Positions 1 to 12,800 of a DNA stretch of 64,000 bases are shown here, piece by piece; positions within the stretch are counted from its first letter, which is position 1; every line of letters begins with the position of its first letter. A model generated the notes under the pieces. That model was not told where the DNA came from and did not search any database. It saw only the letters and a list, made by a program, of their open reading frames with translations. The DNA comes from Sebastes aleutianus (Eukaryota > Chordata > Actinopteri > Perciformes > Sebastidae): positions 7,436,591 to 7,500,590 of the forward strand of contig CAKAKS010000067.1 of the NCBI GenBank assembly GCA_916700875.1, given 5' to 3'. Both the position numbers and the translations under genes were made by a program.

Positions 1-282
1 AGGGGAGACTCGTGGGTACCCATAGAACCCATTTTCATTCACATATCTGGAGGTCAGAGGTTAAGGAACCCCTGTAGCATTATTTAGCCTCCTTCGTGAC
101 AAGCTAGTATGACATGGCTGGTACCAATCAATTACTTGTTTTTTTTTTGTTCATTTAATACCAGTATCTTCATTCTAGCTTGAAAATTGAGCCCGCTACA
201 ACTTAAACATTGTGAGTTGCATTAATGCGTTAAAGATATTAGTGGCGTTAACGCGTTATCATGTTAACTTTGTCAGCCCTAG
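1..282. mobile_element. hAT-like MITE, family 1 (partial, cut by window edge)
   Basis: The internal sequence matches the full copy at 4244-4972 and ends TGTCAGCCCTAG. Confidence 0.65.
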
Positions 283-775
283 TTCTAATATGAATAAACA
301 CAGGAACGGGATTGCTGTCTTTTTTTTTTTGTTGTGGGAGTTATTTCGTGTTTCTCTTGCATTGTGGTGACGTGTTTTTGGATTTAAGGATTGTTTTCGT
401 CGAGTTTTTATGTTGAATGTCTTGTGCTTCGTTGTGTTTTCTTTGTCTTCTAACATCTTTGGATCAAGTTAGAAATAAGTGTTTCCACTTTGACATGTTA
501 TCCTTTGGATATTTTTTTTATTTTGTCTGATAATTCATAAATAAAATCATCAATCAATCAATGGACGGGAGTTTTTTGAGGGAGTGGGATAGGACAGGAG
601 TGGATCCAGAAAATCCACTCCTGTGTCACCCTCTACTACAGATCTGATAGATATCCCAGATAAGGAAATAGAAATCAAACAATAACACTACCCTAAAAAA
701 ATCTTCAGAGAGTAAAATAACATCTTCCAGCTAAATTTGAATGGAAAGTTATTAAAGAAAAGAAACTACACTTAC

Positions 776-827
776 ATTTCCTCGTCTTCACCCTCGAAAT
801 GTGATATCTCGTTCCACTCTGCCCAAC
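776..827 (-). CDS. APL-2 exon 44, last exon in window (res 917-934)
   Basis: 52 nt read as 2+48+2, WAEWNEISHFEGEDEE plus a split codon. Same length and phase as APL-1 exon 35, which directly precedes the APOL exon. Confidence 0.8.
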
Positions 828-3800
828 CTGGAAACCGGCAGCAGAAATAATACAATTAGTACATGGAGCTCATTCATAAAACTGTGTTTTGTTTGTACGT
901 TTTAGTGCTGATTTCTTTTATCGTTTTTTATGACTTTTACATTGTGTGTGTGTGTGAGTGAGTGAGTGAGTGAGTGAGTGAGTGAGTGAGTAATTCTCCT
1001 GAGGCCTGTACTACGAAGCAGGATTTGCGGTTATCGAGGTAACTTCAGGGTTAACTCTGGGTTTTCAGTCCTACGAAGCTGGTTCACTTCTTATCAAGGT
1101 AGATCACCATGGTAACTTATGCTGAACGGCTAACCTGCTCCGGAGCAGGTTATGTTCCAGATCAGAGATCAACTCGTATGAAAGCACCTCCTGCTGACCA
1201 ATCAGAGCTCTGTGCGGTGATCGTATGGTAATATCACACACATATGAAGAAGTTACAGTCATAATCCAGGCTGAAATTAACAAAGTTTGAACTGGCAAAT
1301 GCAGGAAGGACAGCTGGCTGTATGTTGTGGGTGTTTACTGCCTTGAATTATATATATATATATATATGTTTTATATTTTTTAACTTCCTCTTGAGTTCGT
1401 TTCACACCGCAACAGAGGGGGGACGCACCTGAAAGGAGGTTTAAATAATCATAGACGCCATATGCTACAATGGGTAAAAATATGAGTAATCCATTTATTT
1501 ATTACACTTTTAAAGCTATTTATATTTAGACAGCATATCTGACTTTTGAGTGTTCTGTTAAATTAATAAGTCTGTTAATTTACGCATTCACACATCGGGA
1601 GTTTTTTCTTTTGCCAGCTGTTCTTCCTGCATTTGGCAGCTTCAACTGTGTTACTTTTAGTCTGGATTATGTGTTTAACTTTTCGTATTTGTCTAATATA
1701 GTTTGCTCTTCTTTTGTTAAATGTGTCTCTCTGCCTGTCTGTCTGCTGAAAGTAGACTTGTGATTGGTCAGATGCTGCAAACACCTCCCCGTTCATGTTA
1801 ACGCGCTCATATCCAGAATGAGAAACTCTGGGTTGATTTACCGAGTTGATAACCAGCTTCGTAGTACAGTTTAGCGGGATCTCGTTTTTTAGGGTTAGTG
1901 AAGCCAGATAACGCGGAGATACCCTGGGTATGTTGAACTCGCTTCGTAGTACAGGCCTCAGGTGGAGCAGTAAAACAAACAAACACAAACAAATAACGTG
2001 AACACATCATCATACTGACCTTTGACTGTGTTCCACCACTCCATCAACTCATCACTTTCCTGAAAACAGAGACCTTTGTCAATGAAAATATATACACACA
2101 CATATCAGCCCTGTCTCCTAAAAATTACATTCCACTACAACGAAACTGCGAGTTACATTTTGAGGGAAACGTGTTCAACAAACACCGGACTTTTGCCAGG
2201 AGACCGGTGTTTTTGTCCTGCGTGAAGCTAACAGTCAACGTTCACTTATACTTTAATCATGATGTTTTTTACTAAACCTAACCTTTTTGTTGTGTTTCGT
2301 TTCAATTTCATATTGATTTTAAGCCAAACTATGATGTTTTTTAAACCTGCCCAAGTAGTTTTGTTGCCTAAACCTAATGAAGTAGTTTAGTTGTGTTTTT
2401 TTGTTTGTTTTGTTTCCATTCACAACATTAACCATATGTTTAAAACTGTTTAAAAGAGCGACTGTAATCTAGGAGAAAATATGTTTCCCTTGAAACCTAA
2501 TTGACAATGCAGTTTAGCTGTATGGGAACATCATTTTGTAGGAGACAGGGTTGCATGTATACTATATATACACATATATATTAGGTGAGTGCAGTAATAC
2601 CCCTGTAACACTGCTGTACGAGATGCAACCTTTTCGTGCTGTATATCTACCTGTTAGTTATTATTCATAACATGGTGTTGATTTTAAGTCTAATAATACT
2701 AGAGTTGCAACGATTAATCTATTAGTTATCAAATATTAAATCAATCTCCAACTATTTTGATAATCGATTAATTAGTTTAAGTATTTTTTTTTTAAGGAAA
2801 ACAAGTTCAACATTTTCTGATTCCAGCTTGTTAAATGTGAATATTTTCTGGTTTCATGACAGTAAACTGAATAACTTTGAGTTGTTGACAAAACATGACA
2901 TGTGAGGACGTCATCTTGGGCTTTGAGAAACACTGATCAACATTTTTCACCATTTTCTGACATTTTATAGACCAAACAACTTATCGATTAATCGAGAAAA
3001 TAATCAACAGATTAATCAACAATGCAAATAATCATTATAATAATGCTTATAATAAATTATTTCCTTGTGAGCCCTTTCTGGCACCAGAAAACATAAATAT
3101 ACACATAATATACACATAAGGACCAGTAAAGCAAATGCAAAATAAAAGGCCGGACCAAATGAACCAAAGCAAAAGGTGTGAAAGTGTCCTAAAACACACC
3201 TGCTCAGTGTCAAAAGGGGTTTCTTCAGTAGGATAAGCTGCCATCTCCACAGGCTGGACCTCCACTGTGCTCTCCTGGAAAACAAACAATAACACAACTT
3301 TGTGACACCAAATTCAGTTTAAACCGGTAACTTAATTAAAAGTTTTATTTAGAGTTAATTAATTTATTCATCGTGACAGATTTTTTGTCAACCAAAGACT
3401 GACTTTTCCTTTTCAGTTAATTTCACAGCTGCATGATGAACTTTTTCATAATGTTCATAAATGATATCTTAAATAGATGTTTAGTTAAGATTTATGGTTG
3501 GTTGAAATCTTGGATTGGCCACTTGTAAACCCCACTAAAATGTATTTTTTCTGCATATCTACGTTATCATATCAACATGCCAACCTGTGCTGGGTTCAGC
3601 TCCTGCAGCTCAACAGCCTCCTCAATAAGAGGCAGCTTTTCTGAACCCTGTAGAGGAAAAAAAAATGAATGTCATTAAGAAGAACTTTGACACACATTAG
3701 TAACAGTAACTAAAAAACAGGAGCAGGGAGCAAAACAGCAATGTGAGTAGTAACTGAGGAACAACTACAGGAGACCGGCACATACTTGTGAAGTTAGATT

Positions 3801-6800
3801 AAGCTTCGGTATTTTGGGAAGAGTTTTCTTGACTCGGAATGACACAACCTGAGAAACAAAACAAGAAAAGAAGAGTTTGACAGTGAGAAAAGACATTGAA
3901 CATTGAAGTTAACAGCTGAAACTGGAGAAGCAAGAGAAGAATAATCTCAAAGTTCAGCTCCATTAAGGTATTATAACAGAAGTATAGCTGTTGAAATACA
4001 CTTTTGTTCTTGCTCTATTGACTGTCTGTCACGTCTCTGGTTGTTTCTTCAAAGTGAACAACAACAACAACTCACTCGTTTCTTCCTCTTGATGGTTCTC
4101 CTGCGTCTCAGCCCACCACCTCCTTCTGGTGCCACCATGTCTTCACCTTCCTGCAAATGAAGACAGAGAAAATGTGTTAACGGCTGCACGGACACATAAT
4201 CCAGGAGTTTATAGGGATCATCTCACTTGCTCTATGTATTTATTAGGGCTGTCAAAGTTAAAGTGATAACGCGTTAATGCAAATTTGTTTTAACACCACT
4301 AATTTCTTTAACGCATTAATGCAATCAATCTTTCGGAGGTGAAGATACTGGTATCATATGAAACTATAAAACCTAAGGAATCCATTGGTACCAAGCATGT
4401 CATGCTTGTCACAAAGGAGGTTAAATAATGCTCTAAACTTACGCTAAATTTTGGCAAGGAAAAACTGTCCTGGCCATTTTCAAAGGGGTCCCTTGACCTC
4501 TGACCTCAAGATATGTGAATGAAAATGGGTTCTATGGGTACACACCAGTCTCCTCTTTACAGACATGCCCACCTTATGATAATCACATGCAGTTTGGGGC
4601 AAGTCGTAGTCAAGTCAGCACACTGACACACTGACAGCTGTTGTTGTCTGTTGGGCTGCAGTTTGCCATGTTATGATTTGAGCATATTTTTTTATGCTAA
4701 ATGCAGTACCTGTGAGGGTCTGGACAATATCTGTCATTGATTTGTGTTGTTAATTGATTTCCAATAATAAATATATACATACATTTGCATAAAGCTAGCA
4801 TATTTTCCCACTCTCATGTTGATAAGAGTATTAAATACTTGACACATCTCCCTTTAATGTACATTTTGAACGGATAAAAAAAATGTGCAATTAATTTGTG
4901 ATTAATCCCGATTAATCATGGACAATCATGCGATTAATCACAATTAAATATTAAAATCGATTGACAGCCCTAGTATTTATACCTATTATCAGCATTTTAA
5001 ATTTCAGGAGTACAGTGCTAGTTTTTGAATGGCGCTGGTTCCCGGAAGTGAATTTCCCATTCATTCACTCCATTGACGTTTCAGAAAATCCTTAAAGAAA
5101 GAATTTTAAGCATTAAATTAAGTCGACCAACTACGAGATGAATCGTGACTATAAAATATTTGAGTCGGAGCAAAAAAAAGGGGGGAAAAAAAAGGGTAAA
5201 GGTACAAGACTGTGTACATAATTATTTGAAGAGTGAAGGAACTACTTATACCACAATCCACTGTGAATGGCGACTCGCCGTCTCTGGAAACTCCCGAAAA
5301 ACTTTTAAACTAATCGTTGTCGATCTAAAATGAAGACAGATTCATTAACTGTGTGCCCTATTTATCGCCTCAAATGTTTTCAGAAACATATTTCGGTGAA
5401 CTATTTATATAAGGGAAAGCCCAAACGAGCCGCCATGTTGACCCAGTTTGAAATCCGGAAGCAGACACCACGGAGCAACACGGAGCAACACTTACAAGCA
5501 CGTTCCCTCATTAGCCATTCGCGGGTGCGGTATACATTGCCATAGTAACATCAAGCTCCACCAATCAGAGACGTCGCGGTTACACGTAGGATTGTGAGTA
5601 GTGTAGTACTTCTCCATGACATCGTGAATAAAACATGTTTTTCTTAAGACAAGTTTGATATCATACACCATCATTTCACAATCTCGTAGCTCGTGGTAAG
5701 TCTACCTTGGATGGTTACGACATTATGGAGTGTTGGTAAAAATACATTTCATGTCTCTGTGCCAATAATATCATACCTGTTGTTCTGCTTTGGGCGTCCT
5801 CCTGAACAATCCAGCAAACCCTCCTTTTTTCTCCTGTTTGAGAAATAAAACATTAATTTAAGTCACAAAAAAGTTATAAAATATGCTGATACGATCAAAC
5901 AGAATAACAGACTCTACATCAAGACTCACCTTTGTGGCGCTTGTAGCTTCAGAAAGATTATCGTTACTGGTCGACAATTCACCACGTGCTAAAAGATTAT
6001 CCTTTAAAATAAAGCAAAGTTCAACACAGTCAAAAACCTACTCAGACATTAAAAAGTAAATTTAAAACTGTAAATAATGGCATCTAGTGGTGTGGTTGCA
6101 GATCCCAACCGAGTACCAATCCGCTCACTCCTCTCTTTCCAAGACTGCGGTAATGTGAGACGCCGAGTGCAAAACCGTGGTAATGCCGTCCGCCTCGCTC
6201 AGAGGCCATCCTTACCATAATAACACTACTTTAGGAGCAACGGAAGTCAGACGGCAGCTGGTGGTACCACGGTTTTACACTCTGCGGCTCACGCTACCGC
6301 AGTTTCACAAGCGTGTCGGAGAACTACTGTTATCATCTTTTTTCCTTTGGTAAAGGATGGTCCAGTGTATCTTATGCTAAAGGAGATAAGAAAGGAATCA
6401 TTGAAGCGACTTTCCTTAGCATATAGAGAATTCGAACAGCTATTATCATGGCTGCTGGCAGATTCTTAGTTTCAGGTGATTTTACACTAAGGAAAATATG
6501 TTATGAATATTATATTCAATTTCTGCTGATAGATCCCCTGAAATATTACACACCGTTCCTTTAAATATTTGCTGGCAGAGAATGTAGAGAAAGGAAGGCT
6601 CTGCACACTTAGGTCAAATGCTCTTTTGTGAAACATTTGTCTCATGAAAGAAGAAAGCTTGGCTTAAATATATAAACAGATTCTAGGGATGTTGGTGTGC
6701 AGAGCTTTCCTTTCCCTAGTTTGAATGTTTTTGGCCTTCAACCTGAGCATTGTGTTCGGAGTGTAGTCCTCTCAAAGGTATTCAAATGTTGGATGGCAAA

Positions 6801-9800
6801 AAATATTCTCATGAAAGTACTCTGTCACTGTTGCCTATAGCGTTAGCGTTGCTCAACATGTTGCTTGACAAGTTGCCGGGTGCATCCACAGACTTGGAGC
6901 AGCTCTCACCTCTGCAATGTCTGTGAGGCTGTCGCAGCTGGCGGACAGCTCCTTCATGTCATTGAGAGGATCCTGGAAAACAAAAAGAAACAATCTTTTG
7001 TACAACCTGGTTTGTTTTAACTTGTTGACAGTAATTTTACAGCAGTATGATTATCATAAAAATGTCAATGGGAGCTTTCACAGACAACTAAACAAGCGGT
7101 AATCATACACATCACCAGCAAAAAACAAAACAAAATGAGTTTATTTGTTCACCTTAGTAGCGATCGAGCGCGGAGCTGGTTTGGGGGACTTTTTGAAGAT
7201 CCCTGCAAGTCCTCCCGACTTCTCCTGAAACATATGAAACATTCACACGTTAATATTAAAATAATCAACAACAGAACAAATAAAAACAGGCCGAGATTTT
7301 GATCGCTAAACATTTGTACCTTTGATGCGTTTGCTTCCAACAGATTTTCACAACTGGCAGATAACTTCTTATCCTCGTTTGATTCCTGAACGGAAAGTAA
7401 AACATAAATACAAAGTACAGTCAAATGGTGAGATATACTACAAACTTTATGTGAAAGGGTCATCACTGTACCTCATCTGTTGCAGTCCACTCTGCTGTTT
7501 TAGGCTTTTTAAACATGCCACTGAAAATATTTTTCTCCTGAAAACAGACATTAAACACAGACACAATCTGTGTAAGTTACAGTAAAACTACATCAGGACT
7601 ATCTGTAATGTCTCATAGAAAACATTAAATAAATTAAAAAAACAGTAATAGCATGGTTAATTTAAATTTTTGAAGTGTAGGCTGAATAGAAAATTAACAA
7701 ACGTAAACTAAACAAGCTAAAAATATTATATTTTTGTAAATGTATGAGAAACTGCATGTTTAAAGCAACATTTCTCATCTCAGTACCTTGGTGTTGCTGT
7801 TTTCAAACAGATTGTCATTACTTGCTGACAGCTCCTTCTGGTCGTCTTTGTCCTGGAAACAGAGAAATGGACGGTTTATAAATATGTACAATAACAGTCA
7901 CCACAGACAGTGATGCTAACAGTGTAAATCTGGGTTAGCCAAACTATGACCCAGGGGTGAATGTTTTTTTAAATAAACTAGAATAACGCTTGCATATTAT
8001 AATAAATTGCACTGTATTGCATGTCCTTGTTTAAACACTAGATGTCGACTTAATTTTGTGAAATTTTAATCTCTTGGCACAGAAACCAATATTTTACCAT
8101 TTCTGCCTGTTCTGTTTGTTACATCTTAATATTAAACTTACTGATTTACATCTTACGCTTACATTGGCATCATTATCTTTTAAGTGGGCGCTTAGGCCAC
8201 CAACAGAAACCAATATTTGGCAATTTTTGTATGGTTTAACTTTACTTATTTACACATATCATAATATTTTAAGTGGGCACTTAGGCCATGCACTGCATTA
8301 GAGTTTAAAAGTATTGAATTAATTTAAATTCAATCTAAGAGCAGCAGATACAGAAATACTTTTTGCAGTGTAACTGATTAAAAACTACGCATTTACTATT
8401 GTTTGGCCTGTGACTCCTTATATTTTTCTGTATATTGCCCATAATATAAAATTTTTGGCCACCCCTGGTCTTAAGGCCCCGACACACCAAGCTGACGGTC
8501 AGCTGTCGGACTGTTTGGGGCTGTCGTTGAGCGTCTGTTGGCCTAGTTTTTGTGGTGTGTCCCGCACATTCGGCTCTAGTCTGCCCATGTTGGAGATTTT
8601 TCGGCTGATTCAGCATGTTCAATCAGCAGCAGCGCCCGTCGGCGAGAGGAATCACTTTTTATTGGCTGTTCACCTTAAGCGAATCAGTGCATGAGAAGAG
8701 AAACGGAAGTGAAGAAAGCAAGTCAAAAGGAAAAACACAGAATGCTCTTCTCATTTTTCATCTTCATCTCATCTGATCATTCCAATACACAGATATTTTC
8801 ACAACAAAATGGCCATCTGGAATGAAGCTAAGTGGTGAGTGAGAGTGGTGTGAAAATGGTCGGCAGACGCTGCTTTGTTTCATGTACATATCATAACAAC
8901 AGCTTGTCTATCCGCCGTCCTCGGTCTTCCGGTTTCCCTTTTTGAATGACAAATACAGACTACCGCTGCCTGCTGGTTTGGAGAGTTATTTCCTCTCACG
9001 CAGGCGCAGAACATACATGCTAACTGTGATGGAATTTTCTATTAATTCCTCTCTTCTTGGTCGGGAGGTCAGAGTGTTTGTCTCTGTTGACATTATTGGG
9101 TTGGAGTCCTGTCTAGGGGAGCTGCGTTATCTGTACAGCTGTGTCTGTAGTAGGGACCATAAAGCCAGTCGCTGGGGCAACCAGGGTCAGAGATGCTAGA
9201 GGAACGGAGTAAGTCAAAACATGATAAGGGTAAGACATTGAGCACCAGGGAGGAAGGGCAGAGTTGTGAGGCCTTCACGCAGAGAGCACCTCAATGGTGG
9301 AGACCTGACAATTGCTCCTTGATCAAGCTTCAATAAACCTTCTATGTAAGACATCAACAGCTCCGGGGCCTCTTCCTTCCTATAAGTTAACATGTGTATC
9401 AGAAATTCCATCACACTAACTGGCCGTCAGCTGTAGTCTTTGTAGTGTGTTCAAGAGCAACTTGTCGGCGATGTGAGGCATCGCAACAGTCGGCTTCCAT
9501 TGCCGCTAGTTCTTTGATGTTGGCTTGGTGTGTCTGGGCCTTTACTGGTCACACACACTCACCTCTCCAGCTGCCTCGTCTCTGGACGCTTTGGGTGTTT
9601 TCTTCTTCAGTCCACTGAACAGCCCGCCTTTCTCCTGATGAGTGAAAAGAGTTCTAGATGAGTTTTGGACTAAAGATAAAATATGTGTCCCCACTGGACA
9701 AAACAGTTTTATTTTGGACATTTTGTTGATAATCATCTCTCGATTGGTTCGTGAAAAATGAGGAAGCTTGAAAGACTCAACAAGTGGGTGTTTATGGTTT

Positions 9801-12800
9801 AGCCAGCTACCTCAAAATACATTTTACATGATTGCCAACCATGTTTCAGAGCATGCAGTCGGTTTATTTTCTACCTTCCAGCAGTAGTAATTAGATCTTT
9901 TACTCAAGTAAAAGTAGTAATACCACAGTAAATAAAATACTTTGTCAAGTAAAAGTCCTGCATTCAAAATCTTACTTAAAAAACTCTGACTTACATCAAA
10001 ATGTACCAAAAGTATCGAAAGTAAAAGTACTCTTTATGCAAAATGACTAAAATCAGAGTGTTGTCAAGGTAGAGCTTATTCTAACTACTTAATATACAGT
10101 TATATAGTTTAATTTATAAGAATGCATAATACTTTTTAAACTGATCTGTTTTACACATAAAATCTTGACCTGACAAGTAACTACAGCTGTCAGATAAATG
10201 TATCGGAATAAAAAGTACAATATTTCCCTCTGAAATGTCATTGAGTAGAAGTAGCAAGTAGCAGAAAATGTAAATACTGAAGTGAAGTATTAGTACCTCA
10301 AAATTTTACTTGAGTAAATGTACTTAGTTACATTACACCATTGCATTTCAGGCAGCAATGGGTTCATTTCAGCACACCATGAATACATCAAGTTGTAGTA
10401 TCTTCCAACATGCTGTATTCTGTGACTCGTGACTTTACAACGTTATTTTTTATCAAAGTAACATTATTAAAATGTGTAACAATAACGTCTCCATAGTGGA
10501 GCCTTGAAGCTGCGGGGAGGATGCTGCTGTGAGTGTTTGACACTGACCTCGTCAAACAGGTTGTCAATGCTGGCTGATCTTTTGAAGATGCCCGCCAGGC
10601 CGCCTTTTTTCTCCTAAAAAAGACAGAATTTGTGTTATTTCCCTCAAATCAAAATAATATTCAGACACAAAAACAAAATTGTAGAGAATCAAGAGTCAAT
10701 AGCTACATCAGCTCCCAAGATCCCAGAGAATCGGACTTTGCTCACACTGTTAAATTCATCTGTACCAAATTCATCCACAGCGTATAAGCTGGTGGCGGAG
10801 GATGTGCATTTTTATCTCTATGGTATTAATATTTTTAATGTGGTCTAGTTTAATGTTTTTTACCATTTATGTTTCCCAATTGTTTTTTTGTATTATTTTT
10901 GGTTATTATTTAGTTGTCTTGTGTGAAGTAATTTGTAATTAACAGGAACAGGAACAATGACAAGACAAACACAAAGCTATCTGATCATACAATCTGCTGT
11001 CTGTGATCAGGTTTCATGCTGACGTGACGAGAGCAGCCACAGTGAGACAGTTAAAGACTGAAGTACCTTTGGGACGGTGGTGTCAGACAGATTCTCACAG
11101 CTACCAGATAACCGTTTTTCTGTGTTCACCTCCACCTCCTGAATTCAAACCAGAAAACTGTAAATATAAACATCAATTCCATCCTCCATAATAGGAAATT
11201 TAACGACTGATTTAATCAAATCACAGTACCTTGCCCGCTGCAGCGTCCTCTGCTGGTTTCTGTGGCTTCTTAAACATGTTGCTAAAAATATTTTTCTCCT
11301 GAAAATAATTTGGTTGTCAGTGAACGCTCCCGCTGAAGACATTTTACCTACAAGTATTTGTTGCATTATACTGCTCACCTTAGTGGTGTTATTCTTAGAC
11401 AGGTCTTCATTGCTGGCCGACAGCTCTTTCTGAGTCTCTCGTTCCTGAAACACAAAAATGTATGTTTTATGAAACAGGTGAAATTGTGTTGACATCTTAG
11501 AAACTCATTGCACATCCAGGAAACACTCACTCACCGGTGACTCTGCCCTTTCTCCAGACGCTTTGGGAGTCTTTTTGAGGAGTCCGCTGAACAACCCTCC
11601 ACCTTTCTCCTGATGAAATACAAAAAGAAAAAAAAGAGTATTTATTAAAGTAATTGAAGTATTTACAAATCAAACTGCTGTTTTGTTGAAAAGCCATTAA
11701 TCATCTTTGATTTTAACTCACTGACCTGTTTGTTCTCAGATAAATTCTCGGTGCTGGTTGAGAGATCGCTGTCAGGAGACTCATCCTGTAAAAAGGATTT
11801 AAAAAGTTGTGGTAGCAAATAGATATTACCTGGGAATACTACATAAAAGTTGTATCAAAAATTTTAATTTTCACATTCACAAAATACTTCTGGTTAAAAC
11901 TTTGTTGACTGTTAATTATGATTAATCAGTTTCTACTTGAAATATTTGTTACTTGATATTAACAGAAATAAGTAAATGAAAATATTCAATGAACATCTGA
12001 GCATGGCTTTGCATTAGTATACACATAATTAATAATAATCATGGGATATATTTTCCAGATTTTCATGTGAAAATAGTAAAAACATTAAAAAATGCACGAT
12101 GTTAAGAAATCTCCTAAAAGAAATACTGAATCTGCGCACCAGCAACTAATCACTCTGGTAACCAAACAGATAATGAGGCTTTACAATATAAACATTATCA
12201 TAAAAGACTTCATAAAAGACATATGGGGGTGAAGAGTTGGATTTCATTTAAGCAGGTCACTGACGAATGACACTTTTACCTCCTCCGGCTGAGTAGCTTC
12301 TGCCGGTTTGGGAGGTTTCTTGAATATTCCACTAAATATTCCTCCTTTTTCCTAAAACATACAGATTCAGATGAGTGAGTTCAGATGAGTGAGAGCTCTC
12401 CCTTAATGTCAAGTTATTCAGGATTGTTTCTAAATTATGCTGAAAAAAAACTCACCTTGGTGTTGAGAGCTTCCCTGCTGCCTGAGAGTTCATCGTCTTG
12501 TGACTGTGTTTCCTGAGAAAAGATAAAAACAATCAGAACCTGTTACACACTACAGACCTTTTACATTTCCTCACTAACAGTCTTTTACAGCTAAAGCCTC
12601 AGCTTAAACGCCACCGATTTTACACATCAGTCTGTTCACATGTCTTGTGGACAACTACTGCATATGTGAAAAACGGTTTAAGCCTTTTGTGGCTCCACAA
12701 GGAGCTGCGTGAAGTCTTTTTGAACTGTCCAACAAGGTTAAAGGAGTGCAATGGTTAATCGGTGGAGTGCTTCCTTTAAGGGCATTTCACATGTAAATAC

